Shown here in pieces: positions 58,881 through 64,000 of a stretch of 64,000 nt of DNA; the first letter of the stretch is position 1; each line of letters opens with the position of its first letter. The translations under genes and the position numbers were made by a program. The stretch is from Dirofilaria immitis (taxonomy: Eukaryota; Nematoda; Chromadorea; Rhabditida; Onchocercidae), in assembly GCA_024305405.1 (NCBI GenBank), contig JAKNDB010000106.1, positions 1 through 64,000 on the forward strand, read 5' to 3'. The notes beneath the pieces are model-generated. The model was not told where the DNA came from. It worked only from the letters and a program-made list of their open reading frames with translations, and did no database searches.

Positions 58881-61800
58881 GTAAGTCGTTTCAATCTTTC
58901 ATTATTTAAACTCCTAAAAATTTATAAAAACTTCAACTCATAATTAAGTAATCTCCGCTTTTCTATGTTATCATCGAAGTTCGTCATGATTATTCCGATC
59001 TCTTATACTACATGAATATATATATATTTTTTAGATTTTCTTGAAAACTTTCTATTGATTCAAATAAGTAACTTTCCCGATACATTCTAAATGATGGAAA
59101 TTTCATGTTGCAGATGAAATATTGCGAAAATCATTAAGCTTGCTATGATCAAAGTGAACCACAATCGTGGTGCATATGAAAACCTCATCAATCATGGAAG
59201 TAAGCGCTTTATTATTATCCTAACAAAAAAAAGAGGTAGAGATAAGAATTTTCGATCCCATAAATCAGAATTTTGGATGCCTGTAAAAATTTTCCAAAAA
59301 TTTCCTAACCGAATTGAGAACTTTTTGTTTTAAAAAAGAAATTATTTGTGCGAATCAAAAAGCACGCATGCATTATCGAGCGGAAGAGCGGCGACAAGTC
59401 GAAATATTCGTATTGCTCACCCTGAAAAAACTGGTAGTGTTCATACGATTAATAACTTATAATTACTCTTTCGTAATTTCCTCCTATTTAGCTCTTCTTA
59501 GTAACCAACATTTTACGATGTCTGTTATGTGTTCTGATTTTTCTTAAACACAATCTATTGCAATCTCACATAATATGTAAGAACATAAAATAGCAGCAAT
59601 GGTCATAATTCCAAAAATAAACTATAATTAACTTTCTGACTAATAAATATCGGTAATAATGCCAAAGAAAGATAAAATTTTTTTGTGCAGCTTTGAAGAA
59701 GCTTGCAGAATATTTATTCAATTTTTTCAAATAAGTATGGAATGATTAGTTCATTTAAAAGTGAAAATTGATCAAAAAAAGGTAAGTATATTTTTCTGTT
59801 TCGAAAAGTTTGAGATACTGCAAAAATTCATGGCAGCAAAAACTGATTGATTTCGCCATGTAAATGTAATTCTGTTGTAAATGTTTCCATCTTATTTGTT
59901 ATATATCCATTGTGTGAATATTGATGCTGTTTCAAAGATTCGCGAGAAAAATCATTTTATAATTTGATATTTCAAGAATGGTAAAATTAAAATTTCCTTC
60001 ATGTCTGGAATTTGAGAAATAAATAATAATTGTTTTCTTTGCCGGCTGAGATTAATCTGCATTTTTTTCTTCAGAACTAAAGTTTGTTTTTGAAATTCAA
60101 TAGTTGCTTTCCTCTCATCTTTCTAGAAAAGATGAAATAAACGCATTTAAAATATTTACAAATTACTCGCAGAATTTTTTTATATTCGATATTAGAATTA
60201 TAAAAACGAATTTAAAAATAAAATTTCGAATTATCAAATAATTATTTGAGAAAAAATGATGGAAATGGATGCAAATTATTTGTTAAAAGAGATGATTTTT
60301 ACTTTAAAAAAAAGGAAAAATTTTAATTATCGGTTTTAGTCGAATATAAATTGAAAATGAACAGAAAACTATTCTTACGCTTCTCTGAAAATGTATAAAA
60401 TTAATAAATTAGTACAAAATCTTTTTCCCAATTGTTTACGACTTATGAATTAATACGCTATAAAATAATTTTAATTTTTAAATTGCGGAGATGACCCTTG
60501 ATTTGATCCGAAACGTTAAAATTTATCGCAAAAAAAAGTTCTACAATAAATCATTGCTCAATCGAATTTGATTTTCATTAAATATGCAACTTATGTTCTA
60601 TCGTAAATACCAGATTCCATTAATTCTCATGCCTTTCTTGTATTAATTTTTTAATCCAAAATCAATTTTCGAAATATCAGAGAGTAAAAATTGGTTAATC
60701 TAACTTAGGCTAACAAGCCATCTATAAGATTAAAAGTCATGGATGCATTTTCACACATTGTTGTTCTATCTTACTTTGTACAGGTAAATATATTGATGCC
60801 AAGTCATATGTATATTAACAGCGCCAGAAAAATAATTTTGTCTCTAGATTTGCTCTACTTTATGCACAGATCATTTTATGAAGAAGTTGCGTAAAATGAA
60901 TGGTTTGACTTCCTGCTTCTGCTTGCCATTATTGAGTTTTTTAACTATTTTCGAAAATAGTCAGTCTTTAATAATTCTAAAACTATTATGATCAAATTTA
61001 TTTTCATTCATTTATTAAAGAGATTGTAATAAAAAATATTTATTGGATTAGAAATAATTTTTGTAATAGTTAGTTTATTGAGAAATAAATTAGAAATAAC
61101 AAACTTTCTGTTAGCCTACTTTAAATTATCACTATATTGTCCATCATTTTTACTTATATTTTTTGAACTATACGAAATCTAAGGATTTTAGCATTTTGAA
61201 AATCTTCGAATTATATCGAAAAGATGAAAAGGGTTAAAATAGCAAAGTGATATGACAAATATACAAGTCATATGATCAGGCCAATTCGCTAAATCACTGT
61301 TAACGTTTCAGTGTTTGATGTGAATATCATATTAATTTACAGGGATAAAATGCTAAGGAAATCCAAATCATGCAACAACATTTATTCGGGTATTCTTTCC
61401 AATATTATTTATTATTTAAAAAATAAACATTGTGAATAAAAAATAAGAAATGAATTTAATCGTATGTCAGCATTTAATGGTATTAAAATTCTATAATGCA
61501 TTTATAGTTTATCGATCAATTTTTGCATATTTATTTCCTTATAAGGTTACTCTTATTAAACAAAAACTTAAATATAAAAAGTTTAAAAAATTTTTAAATA
61601 TTTAACGAAGAAATAATAATCATTGCTAAAGTAATATTTCAGAAGAAATACTTATGCGGAATGTCATTAAATCACAGTAGAAGTTTGATATGATCGGGAG
61701 GAAAAGCTTATTTTTCCCATAATTGATGCTGGTAAACATCTTAAACATTTTTTCTTCTTACGTGATATTGTTTCGATTATGCGCGAATAATTTAATAATA

Positions 61801-63125
61801 CGCTTTTAAAAAGTTTAAAAGACTGATTAATCATTTGCTATAGTGATGTTTTCGTAAGTTGTCTTCTTGATACTAACTTTGGAACTTGTTTGCCTAGAAA
61901 TATAAGAATTTTCTAGAAGGGCTATAAAGTTTGAAATATATCATCATGAACCAATTAGAAAGATTTGCAAAAATCTGTAATTTAAATAGGAGAAAAACAA
62001 AAGAAGCAAATTACCCACAACAAAAGAAGCATTTAAGATTAAACTTCAAAAGCATTGTATCTGTAGACACCGTTATAAATGAATTAGTAACCAATTGAAG
62101 GCGAGAAAATAAGAAGGTATTCAGACCTATATTTTTTGCTGTGAATCGTTATGATAGTTTGAATATTTTAAACTTTGTAGTCTTTCTAGAAAATTATTAT
62201 ATTTCTAGGCAAAGAAGTTTCGAAGTTAAAAACTAAGAAGGATATTACTTGTAAAAGGAATTACCTGAATATATTGGACAAGCTGTTGTTAATTCAAAAT
62301 TAAAGCTTTTCGGTGGCGCTTCATAGCTATATCAGATATAGATATGGTAGATTTAGTTTCGAAGTTGAAATGAGGAAGGTTTTTTGAAAAAAATTAAATG
62401 AAAAATGATAATGGAAAAAATTCTCGATTCAATCCCTTCATATCAAAATGATACATAATATTTTTGGATTGATTCACAATTCTTGACTTATTAGTACTTC
62501 TAAACTTGCATTATTGATGTATTATAATCATTATTCCGTTATTCCCAACGATGATCATAAAAGCTCAAAAACGGTTTCAGAAGCTCAAAAAATGACTTCT
62601 TCGTTCTAGTCTTTATGGTTAAATTTATTTTTACTAAAATATTCTTAAAAATTGGAAACCAAATTTTTAATTAATTTTATACTGACTTCGATTATCAACA
62701 AAGAATTTTGATGTGAAGTTATTCATTGATTATTCACTGCATATTGATGCAGTACGGAGGATGACGCGTAGGTTAATCAATTTCGATGCAAGAATTCATT
62801 TTTGTATCGCATGCCTTCTAGCTTTTATTGACTTTTTTATGTTGCTCCATTTGTAACTTTGATTTATTAATTTTCTTTTTCTTCTTTTTTGTTTTATTTA
62901 ATTATTATCAAAATGTTCGTTTCTTTTTTTTTTTTTGAACAAATGAATGTATGAGAGATATGAAGAAATGTCGCATGATGTATCATCATTCATTATTAGG
63001 ATAGAAATCCTAAAATGATGATAATTTTAGCTAACCATCAAAATGGTTATACTAGAAATTGCAATAGCCAGTGGTGAGCTTCAAGTTTGAATTAAATCGA
63101 AATAAACTATGGAAAAATTCGAAAA
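58881..63125. other. No convincing gene
   Basis: AT-rich, with many short frames. A slightly GC-richer patch at 59360-59440 is open on both strands: minus-strand GEQYEYFDLSPLFRSIMHA after a CAG, plus-strand HYRAEERRQVEIFVLL. No domain was recognised. No RNA gene seen. Confidence 0.45.
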
Positions 63126-63419
63126 ATGGATTTAAAAAGCGAAACTGAAAATACTAATGCTGAGAATGACTTCGTTGTTTTGAATTAGGATCGAGAAGAA
63201 TGGAACGATGAAGACATGAAAAAATAAAGAAAGTGGGAAGACAATGGAAATAAGTTTAATTCCACAAGGATCGAAAAAAATAGCAGTGCAGATGGTCAGG
63301 AAAGAAATGAGCAGTCATTTGGAGATGTGTAGGAGTCTTTAGACGTTGTGATCAAAGCTACCGAAAAACTAAAGAACCAACAAGAATATCTAGTTTTAGT
63401 GATAGGATTTTGCAAGTAA
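63126..63419 (+). pseudogene. Decayed small ORF with three in-frame stops
   Basis: From an ATG the frame reads MDLKSETENTNAENDFVVLN, TAG, DREEWNDEDMKK, TAA, RKWEDNGNKFNSTRIEKNSS and onward to FGDV, TAG, ESLDVVIKATEKLKNQQEYL and ends at TAA. All 98 codons stay in one frame with no indel. Composition is polar and charged, unlike translated AT-rich noise. It could be a gag-like or coiled-coil protein remnant, or a 3' exon fragment; no family recognised. Confidence 0.4.
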
Positions 63420-64000
63420 TTAATTTAATTACAAAAATAGTGGATTTAAAATATGGATAAGTTCCATTCTGAATCTTTATTATATTGCTGTTTAAAATTG
63501 GCAGGGGTCAAACGAAAAAAGATTTTTTTACATTCAAGCCATCAATTTTTCAATATTGAAACTTTTAATTTTAAATTTTGTATGAAATATCTTTCTATGA
63601 AAACACATAGGAATTTTCCCTTATGTTTTATTAAATATTGTATTTATTTGATTTAATTTACTCGGAGCACCTAAATATTATTTATGCATAGATACTATTA
63701 TTAAATTGCCATATAATTTATCCCTGTTCAAAAATTTATTCCAAGATATCGTAGTGGAGGTTTATTTTTTCTAACTACTATGTAGAACATTTTTCAGAAA
63801 CTTACACTTTTAATTTATTGGGGTGAAGTAATGGAAAATTTTCTATAGCCTTATCGAAACTCATAGGTTTTACAAATTTATGCAAAGTTTCCGCATTTAA
63901 TTTAATTTTTTTTAATTTAATTTTTTCAAAATCTGGAGTGGAATCAACTGGCTAAATTATTCATCGCCAGAAAGGTATTTGTTGATAGCGAAACACTGAA
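63420..64000. other. No gene seen
   Basis: The frame at 63453-63656 is Phe/Lys/Tyr-rich and looks like AT-driven noise. The window ends without a feature crossing the edge that I can recognise. Confidence 0.45.

Noticed and set aside
1..64000. tRNA, rRNA, CRISPR or bacterial (endosymbiont) insert
   Set aside because: No cloverleaf, rRNA-like conserved stretch, spaced direct-repeat array, operon-like ORF packing or Shine-Dalgarno pattern was seen on reading through.

Overview
The window is the left end of a nematode chromosome. It opens with about 1.3 kb of the C-rich strand of the nematode telomere repeat (TTAGGC)n. The rest is very AT-rich and has short exons, small phase-consistent introns with TTTCAG-type acceptors, a nematode srsx chemoreceptor, a second srx-like chemoreceptor and decayed BEL/Pao retrotransposons. 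This fits a parasitic nematode of the filarial/spirurid type; the species cannot be named from the sequence. All gene models were assembled by hand from reading frames, GT-AG sites and intron phase, not by homology search.

Layout from the telomere inward: telomere (1-1318); subtelomeric AT-rich tandem arrays (1440-2517); a large fold-back inverted repeat (2518-3956); a gene-poor stretch with one doubtful secreted-peptide ORF (5716); a three-exon globin on + (8024-9672); a gene-poor stretch; a complete six-exon srsx receptor on - (13698-15820); about 9 kb of duplicated non-coding DNA, including a 1.7-kb tandem duplication (16874-20237) and a roughly 600-bp repeat that recurs at 39.5 kb; and a long Tudor-domain gene on - (25332-34867, at least 16 exons, 5' end not found).

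From 36 to 57 kb the window is dominated by retrotransposon debris: a + strand Pao gag fragment with an LTR-like leader (36.4-37.7 kb), the last three exons of an ABCA-type transporter cut off from the rest of its gene (38650-39060), a Pao element on - (39.8-48.0 kb) with an extra LTR between its protease and reverse transcriptase, and an srx-like receptor gene on + (48475-57401). The second intron of that receptor gene holds another Pao element, in antisense, with both LTRs. The last 6.5 kb contains one acidic exon and a short ORF decayed by three in-frame stops.

The genes do not form an operon or a joint pathway. The picture is ordinary subtelomeric turnover: sensory receptors, a globin and a germline-type Tudor protein among tandem duplications and BEL/Pao insertions. 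I found no tRNA, rRNA, CRISPR array or bacterial-type operon.
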